A DNA stretch of 64,000 nt, taken from positions 1-64,000 of the forward strand of contig CANNZV010001030.1 in the NCBI GenBank assembly GCA_947561585.1. The letters are read 5' to 3'. Shown piece by piece: positions 22,434-33,389 of this stretch (positions are counted from its first letter, which is position 1; every line of letters begins with the position of its first letter). The stretch is from Caprella mutica. Taxonomy: Eukaryota > Arthropoda > Malacostraca > Amphipoda > Caprellidae. The position numbers were made by a program, and so were the translations under genes. The notes beneath the pieces are model-generated. The model was not told the DNA's origin and did not search any database. It saw only the letters and a list, made by a program, of their open reading frames with translations.

Positions 22434-22645
22434 GGCAATACAAATAATATTCCACTAGGGATGAACTCTTACGGTGTAGAACATTCATACAATATCTATT
22501 TACAGTCAATACAAATAATATTCCACTAGGGATGAACTCTTAAGGTGTAGAACATTCATACAATATCTATTTACTGTCAATACAAATAATATTCCACTAG
22601 GGATGAACTCTTACGGTGAAGAACATTCATACAATATCTATCTAA
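22434..22645. repeat. 71-bp tandem repeat, three copies
   Basis: CAAATAATATTCCACTAGGG starts at 22441, 22512 and 22583. Copies are almost identical. Confidence 0.95.
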
Positions 22646-23399
22646 AGTCAAAAATATTTATTAAAATGTGTAAATAATATCGTAAATGAGGTGACGAATT
22701 CGTCCACCTAATCTGTCTAATTGTTTAATAGTTCAAACACTTTCTTCTAATTTTCCCAATCCACTTTTTAGTTTGTCCGTCATCCAAATAACACCTGTCC
22801 TTTGTACCTTTGTAACTAATTAACTAAATTAAATGAATTAGAAAGTCTCTTTCATCTGCTAAACACATTGCCAATCAATTTAACACTTCTCTTTCGAACT
22901 AATTATACAACTCAACGCTTTCTGTGTTATTTTTGTAGTTCTGATTCAAGTGATATGTGTTTGTCCTAAGAAAAATACCTACCATTATTTATATTATTTA
23001 TCATTATGTTTTTAATTAGATTGAATGGATTAATCTTTCAATCTAATCAATTGTTGTGAATTGATAGGAAATTCTATTAGCAGAGAAAAACATCTTACTG
23101 GAATGTATGATATTTTAAACATGATTAGGGGAGTTACGATGCCTTTATAGTTAAAATAGTGTTTTGCAATGACTGCTGTTTTAATCTATCTTTATGGTTA
23201 AAATAGCCTCTATAGCATAAAAACTATAAATCCGGGCCCTAATTATAAATAACTAATGTACGGAATTGCGTAACGATCGGAATAGCGTAACTTACCTTAC
23301 TTTTTATATATGAAAAATTTAAGTAATTGAATACTGTAAAATAAAATAATTATCTCTTATTAAAAATGCATCATTAGTAAGTAACTTTATTAAGAGTAT
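22646..23399. other. AT-rich spacer
   Basis: Contains a small inverted pair around 23020-23050 (TTAGATTGAATGGATTAAT and ATTAATCTTTCAATCTAA). No gene recognised. Confidence 0.5.
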
Positions 23400-24022
23400 T
23401 AAATAGTACTAAGTGCATTAAATAGTTAAATAGTACTAAGTGCATTAAATAGTTAAATAGTACTAAGTGCATTAAATAGTTAAATAGTACTAAGTGCATT
23501 AAATAGTTAAATAGTACTAAGTGCATTAAATAGTTAAATAGTACTAAGTGCATTAAATAGTTAAATAGTACTAAGTGCATTAAATAGTTAAATAGTACTA
23601 AGTGCATTAAATAGTTAAATAGTACTAAGTGCATTAAATAGTTAAATAGTACTAAGTGCATTAAATAGTTAAATAGTACTAAGTGCATTAAATAGTTAAA
23701 TAGTACTAAGTGCATTAAATAGTTAAATAGTACTAAGTGCATTAAATAGTTAAATAGTACTAAGTGCATTAAATAGTTAAATAGTACTAAGTGCATTAAA
23801 TAGTTAAATAGTACTAAGTGCATTAAATAGTTAAATAGTACTAAGTGCATTAAATAGTTAAATAGTACTAAGTGCATTAAATAGTTAAATAGTACTAAGT
23901 GCATTAAATAGTTAAATAGTACTAAGTGCATTAAATAGTTAAATAGTACTAAGTGCATTAAATAGTTAAATAGTACTAAGTGCATTAAATAGTTAAATAG
24001 TACTAAGTGCATTAAATAGTTA
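23400..24022. repeat. near-perfect 27-bp array, about 23 copies
   Basis: The unit, AGTACTAAGTGCATTAAATA plus GTTAAAT, is repeated with essentially no variation. The minus strand has a 300-residue frame (23374-24276) whose body is the 9-residue repeat NYLMHLVLF; with a 27-bp unit any stop-free frame stays open, so I do not call it a gene. The homogeneity points to very recent expansion. Confidence 0.96.
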
Positions 24023-24554
24023 GGAAGGAGATAGAAGACATATGCGAGTGAGGTGGCAACACCAGACTTTGTCTCATCAGACTTAATTATAACAAACAGA
24101 GTTAGCGGATTAGATTCAGCACTGTCAGCACTATGTGGATAATGAGCAGCTTTGGGTGGAAGAATGCGGAATGAATGTGGAGTGTGAGGAAGTGGAGTGT
24201 GGAATAAATGTGGAAAGTTATTAAAGTTATAATTAATTAATACTGGTTTTTCATTGAATGTTATATCGTTGTACAAAATAGAGTAAGTTCCTAGTTTTCG
24301 GACGGTACAAGTTTGGTGAAACCGAAAATGTTCAACAGTCTGAATCTCAGCTCAGATGATCTCTTTATCATCGATTAGAATTGACGATGTTATCACATTT
24401 AGCATTTATGTGTTCTTGGAGAAAGGAGTTTGGTTTTAATGTAGTTTTGTTTCGTATTACCACAGCAAACATATTTATATAAATTACAGATGATGATTAC
24501 ATAATGCAAACAGAGGTATAAGAAAGGGGTAGCCCAGATTGAGCCTATTTTTGG
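24023..24554. other. spacer with half MITE
   Basis: At 24281-24345 GAGTAAGTTCCTAGTTTTCG and GACGGTACAAG resemble a left end of the GGGTAAGTT family, with no right end. Otherwise nothing. Confidence 0.45.
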
Positions 24555-24808
24555 TAGCTCTGAACTATAGTCCTTGAAGATAGTCCTGACTAGTCCTGAC
24601 TATAGTCCTGACTAGTCCTGACTAAGAGAACTACCTACAATAGTGTGGACAAATATTTTTAGTTTGTCATGCATGGCATCAGATAAAGAAAACTGACGGT
24701 CATTTTAGGGCAGATTAAAGAAAATGAGTTCACTATACTGGATAGTTCTCTTACTCATGACTATACATTCACTATAGAGGAGTCCGCTATAGAGGAGTTC
24801 AACTATAT
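24555..24808. mobile_element. pogo/Tigger-like MITE, diverged copy
   Basis: Its right end CTATAGAGGAGTTCAACTAT and the internal ACTGACGGTCATTTTAGGGC and AGATTAAAGAAAATGAGTTC match the better copy at 52069-52280. A small CTGACTAGTCCTGACTATAG tandem repeat lies in its left part, so the left end is rearranged. Confidence 0.65.
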
Positions 24809-24837
24809 ACATTTTTAAGTTTTTATTTAAAAGCCTC

Positions 24838-25332
24838 TACACACAGAGAAATGATTAGTTGAATCAAATCAATTTTGATTTGTTTTGACTAATATGAATG
24901 GGTTATTTTTGCGCCTACCTACCTGGTGAGTTGCAGGTACTACTTAAAAGTAGTCAAATTGACTAGGGTTAAAACAAAACAGTCGTTTTGACTCACTCCT
25001 AAACTTAAAAAAAGTAGCGCCAACTCTCATAATAAGTTAATTTATACACCAGATACATTGTATTAACAGTCTTCGTGAGTTACTACAATAAACTCTGTCA
25101 TAGTTGTTTTAACATAAGTTTAAATTCTAAAAAAAGTAACTTTTAACTCTCATAGTAAGTTGATTCAATCTATAAAATCAATTGAATTAACTAATGTTCG
25201 ATGTCACACCACGTCATAGTTGTTTTGACACATGTGAAAACATGAATAAAGTCCAACCAACTCATGTAATAAATTGATTCAAAGCATAAATTGATGACCC
25301 ATTAGGTATGAGTCAACTTTTTTCTCTGTGTA
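24838..25332. mobile_element. 495-bp TIR element (TACACACAGAGA), copy 2
   Basis: Full-length counterpart of 12862-13348, ending TTTCTCTGTGTA. Differences are scattered point changes and a few small indels; neither copy encodes a protein. Confidence 0.82.
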
Positions 25333-25408
25333 GCTTCTGTGAGTTAAATAATTTGAATAGGAACCGGAAACCTCATATAGTATTAATTAGTCTATATCCA
25401 GATATCTA

Positions 25409-25690
25409 TAGGGCCGTACACACGTAGGGTTTTTCAAGTCTTTCCACCAGACTTTTTGCTAAGCTCCTCCTACTCTTTCCACACGACTTTTGAATTATTT
25501 GAGAAAAAAAAGATATAATTGATATTTATTTCAGTTGGTATCCATGATACCTACAGGTATCACGGATACCAACTAATAATTATACGATTTATATAGTTTT
25601 TTCTTATATTTTCGTGGAAAAAGTAGGAGGAGCTTAGCAAAAAGTCTGGTGGAAAAACTTAAAAAAACTCTGCGTGTGTACGGGCCCTTA
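25409..25690. mobile_element. foldback MITE, AGGGCCGTACACACG family, copy 2 (best)
   Basis: Left end AGGGCCGTACACACGTAGGG, right end CTGCGTGTGTACGGGCCCTT. Each arm of about 75 bp has the CTTTCCACCAGAC and TAAGCTCCTCCTA boxes and reaches a TTTCCACACGA / TCGTGGAAA junction. The full palindromic core (TTGGTATCCATGATACC, centre CTACAGG) lies at 25535-25573. Confidence 0.9.
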
Positions 25691-26302
25691 AAAGTGATTA
25701 GGTATTTTATAACTGCTTGAGAAAATTACCCATCCTATTTTACAAAGCGTTTCTACTACAATGGTTCCGAAGCCAACGATTGCGATTGCAGATCTTCAAT
25801 TTGGTGATTATTTGCAATCTAAAACAATTGAAAGAAAAAATAGTGTTATATCTATCCAGTTTCACATTGGGTAAAGAAAACAAAAATAACAATAATATCT
25901 TGTGCAGGTTGAAAACTGAATCAAAACCACGAATTCGAACACTGCAACATGTTGAATTTATTTTCGAAATTTCGAATAGGAAAGTCATGAAAATTCATTC
26001 ATTCTGTGCTCCAAAAAAGATTGAAAAATAAAAGGAAAAGGTTTACAAGAGAGTTTCTGGGTCATAAATAAAATCATAAATTAGATATTTACTATTTAAG
26101 AATGACATAATAATTAGTTATGATTTAAATAACATTAACTTATAACACAAGTAAATACTAGATTTATTTATACAGATAAAATATTTAAGTGTACAAAGAT
26201 CAAAACAATTGAAATGTAATTAGTATCCCGAAAGATCTTGGGACTAAAATGAAAAACAAAATTTCAGTCTTAAATATTTGTGTTTATTTAATTTATTTAG
26301 AC
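25691..26302. other. AT-rich segment with a 104-residue frame
   Basis: The plus-strand frame at 25717-26031 begins MRKLPILFYKAFLLQW and is lysine, isoleucine and asparagine rich. The minus strand is open over the same part (82 residues). No family recognised; chance is likely. Confidence 0.25.
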
Positions 26303-26840
26303 CATAGTAAATAAATAGAGAAGTATGCTAAGTTTCGAATTCATTGAAGGTGAACTTGATCCATTCTTCAGAAACGATGTAAACAAATGACGTCACACAG
26401 AGTACTGTCAAATATTATAAGTATTATCAGTTGAATATTATAAGTGAATAGAGTGTAAAACAATGATAAAAATAATAGTTAATTTCCATGATAATGAGTA
26501 TTTAACTGAAAAATAGCACAATTTTTAATTAAAAACAAATGGGAAATAATTTGTGTGACGTCACTCATAATATTTTCCGTTGTTCCAATCATAGAGTTAT
26601 GATAAACTATTCTAGAGAGAGGAAGTGTTGCAGCGATTGCAGGGAGCGAAAGGAAGACAGTATAAAACCTTATTTTGTTTCAGTTATATCATTTCTCCAT
26701 TAAACTGACGCTAGATTGCCAGTCACGTGACCCAAAAATAAGGATTTTAGCGTCCCGCAAGACGCGATATTATTTTGGCCACTGACTAACCACTTGGTTC
26801 CAATATTGTACTTGGTATACTTCTCTATTTATTTACTATG
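26303..26840. mobile_element. CATAGTAAATAAATAG element, copy 2, interrupted
   Basis: Ends CATAGTAAATAAATAGAGAA and CTCTATTTATTTACTATG are exact inverses. Removing the hAT-like insertion leaves about 323 bp, close to the 313-bp copy at 51563-51875. TGACGTCA occurs near both ends (26388-26395 and 26556-26563). No coding capacity. Confidence 0.88.
26590..26796. mobile_element. hAT-type non-autonomous element, 207 bp, nested
   Basis: Bounded by an 8-bp direct duplication GTTCCAAT (26582-26589 and 26797-26804); uninterrupted copies of the host element have this word once, so the insertion is proved within the window. An 8-bp duplication is typical of hAT transposons. Ends CATAGAGTTA and TAACCACTTG are weakly inverted. 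Internal landmarks are GAGAGGAAGTGTTGCAGCGA, a CACGTG and GCAAGACGCGATAT. Confidence 0.88.
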
Positions 26841-27162
26841 CTAAAGACTATCGCTATCTAATCTATCACCAAGTAGCTAATTCACAACCAGTGGGCCAAA
26901 GCGTAAAACACAGCTGTCCAATGGATGTTTCACTGAGTGTAGTCGATTGGAACTAAATCATTGCAAGCCATTCAATCAGAGTCTCTATGCAAATGCAGTC
27001 CAAACGAATGCAAGCCTGGATGCATTGTAGCCTTACCCTCTGTATCCTGGATACAGAAAAATGAAGAGTCATGCCAGTTGTGCTAATTTAGGTCTGATCA
27101 TCTTCTGTGTATCTGGGCTACGGCTCTGACATGATAAAAACTAAGTCAGTTTGCCTTAGAGT
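26841..27162. other. unique segment, about 42 percent G+C
   Basis: Near-average composition for coding DNA, but all frames are short. Nothing recognised. Confidence 0.45.
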
Positions 27163-27541
27163 CATGTTAGGGTTGTGACAATATGCGTTAAAATCATAGA
27201 TCCCGAAAATTTTATAGACGGAGAGAATTAGAGAGTATTTAATGGTTCTACACCAGTGGTATATAGTATTTAATACCATTTACTTTCGCATCGTCTATGA
27301 TATTCTTAAGATCTATGATTTTAAATGCATATTGTCACAATCCTAGTTATGATATTCACTAGAGAGAGGAAGTGTTGCAGCGATTGCAAGACGGTGAGAA
27401 CGACTGTTTATTATTTAGGTATATCATTATTCCATGGAACTGTCGCTAGATTGCCAGTCACGTGACCCCAAAAAAAGGAATTAACTGTCCTGCAAGACGC
27501 GATATCATTTTGGCCGCTGGCTCACCACTTGCGTGTTCTCA
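27163..27541. mobile_element. hAT-type element, copy 2, with MITE in its left end
   Basis: From 27346 it matches the 26590-26796 element (GAGAGGAAGTGTTGCAGCGA, TTGCCAGTCACGTGACCC, GCAAGACGCGATAT) and ends CACTTG at 27541. The missing left bases appear to be CATGTTA before a mariner-like MITE at 27170-27343. No 8-bp duplication is evident around this copy. Confidence 0.75.
27170..27343. mobile_element. GGGTTGTGACAATATGCG MITE, copy 1
   Basis: TA at 27168-27169 and 27344-27345. Left end GGGTTGTGACAATATGCGTT, right end GCATATTGTCACAATCC; the arms continue through ATCATAGATC and GATCTATGATTTTAA. About 174 bp, no coding. Other copies are at 45312-45469, 49606-49780 and 58264-58437. Confidence 0.9.
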
Positions 27542-28375
27542 ATACCAGCAATATTTGTGTAATTTTACTATCCAAGCTGTACGTGCCTTCATATTTAGTT
27601 AAGTTATTATTGAATAATGACGATAATATTATAGCATAGAGAATATAGATTTAATGACAGAGGTTGTAAGAGTTTATTTTGATTTGAAAAGTAACACTGT
27701 GGATTTTTATTCAATTCGAATCTAAGGATTGAAATTATTTAATAAACTAATCAAAATACGTAATTATCCTACTTACTAATTAAATATTTACTCTACAATA
27801 ATTATATATAAAATCATGTGATTATTTAATATTACAGACTCGGAGAAGTACAATAAATATAAAGCAACGAGAAGAATTATATATGAAGGTAATTTCAGAG
27901 TGGAAGTTTCTATAAATTCATCTTTTTATCATTTGAATTACGTTTTTATTTGGTAAGATAGGTGGAATTATTTTCTCTTATTAGATTGTAGTCCATTTCT
28001 ATTAACCGCTGCCGTTACCCTCCGGTATAGCAGTGAATTTATCGTGAAACTTTTCACTGAAAAGAGGCCTGGAATGAGGCTGGAAATGCGTTAACTTCAG
28101 GGACATCTATACGCTGTGTTTGGCAGTTTTGCTCTGAGAAGTAGAAGGCATTAGCATTTATATGGAATGACACAAAGACATTGTGCCTAGAGCAAAGTCA
28201 TGCTAATTAAAATAAACTTAGATCTACGTCAATATTATGTGCAATGTTGAAGAATCTTCTTGGATTCATTTAAAGAACGCATGCAAATGAGAAAATTTCT
28301 AGGAATGAGAGGAGTTAGTTCGCTTTAAGATTAGGTACATTGTTTGAAAGAAGAAAGTGTACAATGATCTTATTT
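27542..28375. other. unique AT-rich segment, no gene seen
   Basis: The subsection 27990-28200 is less AT-rich (GCTGCCGTTACCCTCCGG), but its frames are short. Confidence 0.45.
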
Positions 28376-28952
28376 TACGTTATTCTTGACATTCTCTCGT
28401 TATTCTTGACATTTTTTCGTTATTCTTGACATTTTATCGTTATTCTTATCAATTTTGCGTTATTTCTGAACTTTTTTTTCGTTATTCCAAATCATTTGTC
28501 ATCATTCTTGACATTTCTTCGTTATTCTTGACATTTTTTCGTTATTCATGACATTTTTTCGTTATTCTTGATATTTTTCGTTATTCTTGACATTTTTTCG
28601 TTATTCATGACATTTTTTCGTTATTCTTGACATATTTTCGTTATTCTTCACCGCTTTTCGTTATTCATGACATTTTTTCGTTATTCTTGACATTTTTTCG
28701 TTATTCTTCAACGCTTTTCTTTATTTTTAACATTTTTTCGTTATTCACGACATTTTTCGTTATTCTTAATATTTTTTCGCTATTCTTCCTCTCTTTTCGT
28801 TATTCTTGACATTTTTTCGTTATTCTCGACATTTTTCGTTATTCTTAATATTTTTTCGCTATTCTTCCTCGCTTTTCGTTATTCTTGACATTTTTTCGTC
28901 ATTCATAACATTCTTTTGTCATTCTTGGCATTTGTTCGTTATTGTTGACCTT
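28376..28952. repeat. 20-bp minisatellite (CGTTATTCTTGACATTTTTT)
   Basis: About 29 units of mostly 20 bp, for example CGTTATTC at 28520 and 28540. Variants have CATGAC, CTTCAC and CTTAAT after GTTATT. Plus-strand frames of 60-67 residues here are repeat artefacts. Confidence 0.95.
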
Positions 28953-29252
28953 AAAACCTATCAATTAAATCGATATATGTTTCAAATCAGCATTATACCA
29001 TACAGCTAAGTACGAATGGCGAAAGTTACTCTGCCAGTAGATGATAGATTCCTAAGGCAGTTGACTTAGGGGCCAATGCGATACAATCAGAAGAAGAATG
29101 GCCTCGAGCACCTTTGTAAGAATCCTGCCTTCTTTATTATGCTAACAGGAAAAAGAAAGAAGAGGAGTGGAAGAGGAAAGGGAGCAAGGTTGACTCTTAT
29201 CACTGTTTTCATTATCACAACTTAAGATATAATGAAATAATTAACTTTAGTA
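28953..29252. other. unique spacer
   Basis: Nothing supported beyond a purine-rich patch near 29150-29190. Confidence 0.45.
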
Positions 29253-29970
29253 ATGGTTTAACGTCTGCTTCGGAACCAAAGGCCATATAGCTAACGTAAA
29301 TGTAGCGTTCGGAATGACCTAAAAATACATTAGAAAATCATAGATCTGAAATAAGTCATAAAGTAATGGAATGTGTCTACCTGCCTTTGAATCAACTGTA
29401 TCGTTCCCACTAATTAGAAAATTTAATGATTTGTAAAAGACAGCTTAGAAATTTTTGCAATAATAGATGAACCTTTTTCTATGTGAGCCAATTAGTACTT
29501 GATGACTTTTAGAATTCTTGTGGTTAGAGCCAACCAAGATGCAACTGGCTTATGAGAGTTCCGGCGGAGAAATATTAGAAATAGTGTTCAGTCCAGTTCA
29601 GTTGATAGGGGAGGGAGGGGGGGGGTTCAGACGTTTAGTCAGTAGTTCAGTTGCCAATTAGTCAGTTGAGTGCAGTACTCACAGACCGGTGTTCTCATCT
29701 GTACTATCTGCTGAATCTATTTAATAATACTCGACCAGTTTTAAATTTAAATGTGGTGCTTCAAGATTAAGAAATGTACAATCAACCTTTTGTGAATCTT
29801 CGTCTTTAATTTGCCAACAATGTTCATTCATGTACAATCAAAAGGAATTTAACTACAAGGGACTGGAAGAAGCAGTCAGAAAAGAAAGTGGCTCAATGAA
29901 CAAATTCATCTACCACCAGTCTGCCAAGCTCATGGATGCAGAAAAACTACTCCAAGAACAAAGTCACCTA
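29253..29970 (+). mobile_element. SINE-like repeat, copy 3, split by about 540 bp
   Basis: The left part (29253-29298, GGTTTAACGTCTGCTTCGGA through ATATAGCTAACGT) and right part (29838-29970, AAAAGGAATTTAACTACAAG through GCTCATGGATGCAG) are contiguous in the copy at 10084. The intervening DNA includes a G run at about 29610 and is not repeated elsewhere in the window. No clear target duplication was found. Confidence 0.65.
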
Positions 29971-30388
29971 CTATTTATAATCTTAAAACTTGTTTTTAAA
30001 TTGGAATGACAAGTTTAAATTATAAATTATAATTCTCTATCTTGAGAATTCTGAACTTATTCTATATAACATTTCTTATAGCAAGTTATTTCATTATTAA
30101 CTCAATACACCAAGCTGAATTTCATCAACATCTTAAATTTATTTGATAGCTTTTTTTTATATCAGTAAATTCAAGAACAAATTCGATGAGTAACTTATTT
30201 GACATTATTCGCAAAAGTTTAGAAACATTCTCGAGAAAATTCTCTGGAATTGCTTGAAAAACTTTTTGGTAATCTGAAAATTGCATCAAATTGAGGACAA
30301 TATTTGATGGTATTAAGGAGAGAAAGTTTGCTAGCGCTATGTAAATAAATTGTGATACTGAGTGGAGACTGCTTTCGACTGCGATACT
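29971..30388. other. AT-rich spacer
   Basis: A 61-residue minus-strand frame (30219-30404) runs into the array and is not convincing. Confidence 0.45.
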
Positions 30389-30953
30389 CTGAGTGAAATG
30401 TCACTATACACAGAATATACAGAGTGAATAGTCACTATACACAGAATATACAGAGTGAATAGTCACTATACACAGAATATACAGAGTGAATAGTCACCAT
30501 ACACAGAATATACAGAGTGAATAGTCACTATACAGAGAATATAGAGAGTGAATAGTCACTATACACAGAATATACAGAGTGAATAGTCACTATACACAGA
30601 ATATACAGAGTGAATAGTCACTATACACAGAATATACAGAGTGAATAGTCACTATACACAGAATATACAGAGTGAATAGTCACTATACACAGAATATACA
30701 GAGTGAATAGTCACTATACACAGAATAAACAAAGTGAATAATCACTATACACAGAATATACAAAGTGAATAGTCACTATACACAGAATATACAAAGTGAA
30801 TAGTCACTATACACAGAATATACAAAGTATATAGTCACTATACACAGAATATACAAAGTGAATAGTCACTATACACAGAATATACAAAGTGAATAGTCAC
30901 TATACACAGAATATACAAAGTGAAAAGTAACTATACACAGAATATACAAATTA
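30389..30953. repeat. 31-bp minisatellite, about 18 copies
   Basis: AGAGTGAATAGTCACTATAC plus ACAGAATATAC with exact 31-bp spacing (30421, 30452 and on). The left half has CAGAGTG, the right half CAAAGTG, so a single change has spread over half of the array. Confidence 0.96.
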
Positions 30954-31733
30954 CTAATTAGAGGTAGAAGACTATACCTATCAGTAATACCTCTCCGACC
31001 ACATACAATCCAACTCCCTATAAGGCCCATACTATACTGGCAGTTTCACCGCCGCGGTGCCACTGTCCTGTTTACGCATCTTTAATTAATCACGTTTAAA
31101 TTAATGGAAAAGCAACGATGCAAAGTATACTGGCGGTGCTACCGCCTTGGCAGTCTGCGTTGCTACGGCGCTAGGCGGTGGCATCGCGTTACCACCGCCG
31201 CGGTAGCAACGCTTTGCAAAGTATACTGGGCAGTTTTACCGCGGCAGTCAAAGTATAAAAGACCAGTAAAGTAAAAGATATCCCAATACAGCTAATATTT
31301 AAAAAAATATGTATATCTTTTTTATATATAATTCTTAACATAAATTAAAATTTCTATAATTTCTTATATACATATATATTTATAAGCTTTTATAAAAAGA
31401 TAACTTTAATAAAAAGCTAAATTTTTAGCTTTTATGAACGCTAACTTTTAGAGCAGCGGAATGTTTGGTTTTTGGCGTGAACTGTGATCAACAAAAAAAC
31501 CGAACAAGCTCAAATTATACAAAAAATGAATTAGTTCAATAAGAGATTATATATAAATATATAGAAACAATGAAGGAATGTGAATTTTTACCATCACAAA
31601 AACTTGATTTCTGCATTAGGAGATATCTTTAAATATACCTAATAATAACATCAGAAATAATGCAATAGCGAGATGTAGTATGAATGATTGATACCACGTT
31701 ATTTAACGTACCTACAGTCGCTAGATATGTAAA

Positions 31734-31768
31734 ACTAGTGTACTTTCCCTGTTATAAATAACGGGGTT
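31734..31768. mobile_element. fragment of ACTAGTGTACTTTCCC element
   Basis: ACTAGTGTACTTTCCCTGTT and ATAACGGGG match the start of the copies at 20548 and 33783; the rest is absent. Confidence 0.6.
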
Positions 31769-31940
31769 TCAATAGAAATTGAATGTTGATTCAATACAAC
31801 TTTTATAAATAAATGAAATTTCTTTCTGTGTAATTTTGAGATTTCCGGTATATTTTTCTAAGTTTTTTATTTTATAAAAAAATTCGTTCTCTAAAGATAA
31901 TTGTGTTTATTATTTTGGATAATTGAGTCTGATTGATATA

Positions 31941-32208
31941 CAGTATTGGTCACAAAAATGTTTCCGCTTTTTCAAATACTTATAAATCGTCAACCAATGG
32001 ACGAAAAAACTGTATATTGGTCTCTTTTTCTCCGCCTCTTATTTCACAATTAAATGGTGAAAACTATTTTGAACTGATGGACATAGTTTAAGAACAGGTA
32101 AGCAAAGAGTGAGGGTGACTATTTTTGTCATTGCGCGAAGGTCATTCTCAGAGATAACTCTGTGATTTTGAATTTGAAAAAGAGGAAACATTTTTGTGGC
32201 CCATACTG
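31941..32208. mobile_element. Tc1-like MITE, nested
   Basis: TA on both sides (31939-31940, 32209-32210). Left end CAGTATTGGTCACAAAAATG, right end CATTTTTGTGGCCCATACTG, with arms of about 37 bp reaching CTTTTTCAAAT. CAGT...GGTCACAAAAA ends are characteristic of Tc1/mariner elements. 268 bp, no transposase. Confidence 0.88.
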
Positions 32209-32660
32209 TATGTGTTTACTTTACTTGTGTACTAAAATATATATGCTGTTTAGTGTACATAATTTGAAAAAATTATCTAAAAAATGTAGCTAGCTATATT
32301 AAAAATATGTATCTAAATAAAAATGTATGTAAATAAATATACATATATGTATATAAAAATTATGTAAATAAAAATTTATGTTAATTAAATATAAAAAAGA
32401 TATACATATTTTTTTAAATATTAACTGTATTGGGATATATTCTATTTTACTGGTCTTTTATACTTTGACTGCCGCGGTAAAACTGCCCAGTATACTTTGC
32501 AAAGCGTTGCTACCGCGGCGGTGCCACCGCCTAGCGCCGTAGCAACGGCGCTATACTTTGCAACTTTGCTTTTCCGTTCATTTAACCGTGATTAATTGAA
32601 GAGGCGTAAACAGGGCAGTGGCACCGCGGCGGTGAAACTGCCAGTATAGTATGTGCCTAA

Positions 32661-33025
32661 GATGTGTAGTATATTTCTTAAAAGCGTATAACACCATTAA
32701 CTGTTGTAAAATGATACGTAACATTAGTAATTTTGACATGTTTTGACACTTATTTAACATGAAATTTGAGCGGAAAATTCGCTCTCGGAATATTCGGTCT
32801 GAGATCAAAATAAATCTTATGGATTAGATGTATTGTTATTTCTATAGGAACTGGAAAACCCCCCTGCCAGGTCATTAAACAGTCATGAAGTGTGCAGTAC
32901 ATTAAACTAGCGGATACAACAAACTACATAACAGCCATTTATGTTAATAATCCAGATATAATTCCAAGACCGAAATTTCAAGACCCAATATTCCGAAACC
33001 GAAATTTCCGGCCACCAGCTAGATT
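32661..33025. other. spacer carrying a dispersed repeat
   Basis: Mostly unique. A 76-residue minus-strand frame (32578-32808) crosses the element boundary and is not convincing. Confidence 0.45.
32857..32944. repeat. dispersed repeat (AAACAGTCATGAAGTGTGCA), copy 2
   Basis: Matches 7121-7206 from CCCCCTGCCAGGTCATTAAA to CATAACAGCCATTTATGT. It lacks the strong C/G hairpin of the first copy. Confidence 0.75.
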
Positions 33026-33083
33026 CTATAGGAACTAAAGAAAACAAAACACGATCAACTAGCAATGTATATTTACAATGCTA
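33026..33083 (-). repeat. single 62-bp unit, inverted founder-like copy
   Basis: On the minus strand this reads like one unit of the array at 34245-35497: GATCGTGTTTTGTTTTCT, then TAGTTCCTATA, with GCATTGTAAATATACATTG on its other side. It stands alone, in opposite orientation, about 1.2 kb before the array. Confidence 0.8.
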
Positions 33084-33239
33084 TATCAGATTGAACAGAT
33101 TTATACTCTAAGAAATTTCCATATTTTCAAGAGGGTTACGGAAATCTTAACGTTGAATGTTTTTTTTTTAGGTTTCGAGCCTCTTTGGTTCAATTTCAAA
33201 GGTTATCGGATGGTTTAAACGATATACTTTTTCTCTTAT

Positions 33240-33288
33240 ACAGGGCAGTGGCACTGCGGCGGAGGAACTGCCAGTACAGTATGGGACT
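33240..33288 (-). mobile_element. solo end of the GC-rich TIR element
   Basis: GGGCAGTGGCACTGCGGCGG and AACTGCCAGTACAGTATGGG match the last 48 bp of the 31025-32660 element. No partner arm nearby. Confidence 0.75.
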
Positions 33289-33389
33289 TAGTATCATTAA
33301 TTTCAACTCTTTCTATCATATTGTTCTTTAATAAAATCTTTATAAAATGAAATTGAATTTACCGAGACCTAGTTTTCCTAGAACCCCAA

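Larger units (their letters stand above)
31025..32660. mobile_element. 1.6-kb element with about 330-bp GC-rich terminal inverted repeats
   Basis: Left arm 31025-31385 and right arm 32330-32660 are long inverted copies. They begin CATACTATACTGGCAGTTTC and ACCGCCGCGGTGCCACTG, contain repeated GTATACTGG and CCGCGG subterminal boxes, and continue into AT-rich AGTATAAAAGACCAGTAAA. The 0.95-kb interior has no transposase-length frame; it holds a Tc1-like MITE and a fragment of the ACTAGTGTAC element. A lone end is at 33240-33288. The superfamily is unclear; long GC-rich TIRs in AT-rich DNA are unusual. Confidence 0.88.

Noticed and set aside
23374..24276. 300-residue minus-strand protein with NYLMHLVLF repeats
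   Set aside because: The period (27 bp) is a multiple of three, so any stop-free frame persists. The non-repeat N-terminal part shows no recognisable domain. Kept only as an array.
25740..26031. Overlapping plus and minus frames of 104 and 82 residues
   Set aside because: Opposed open frames of low-complexity AT-rich composition and no recognised domain; noted only inside a spacer entry.
27166..27175. Interstitial telomere motif TTAGGG at MITE edges
   Set aside because: It is the TA target next to the GGG terminus of the MITE.
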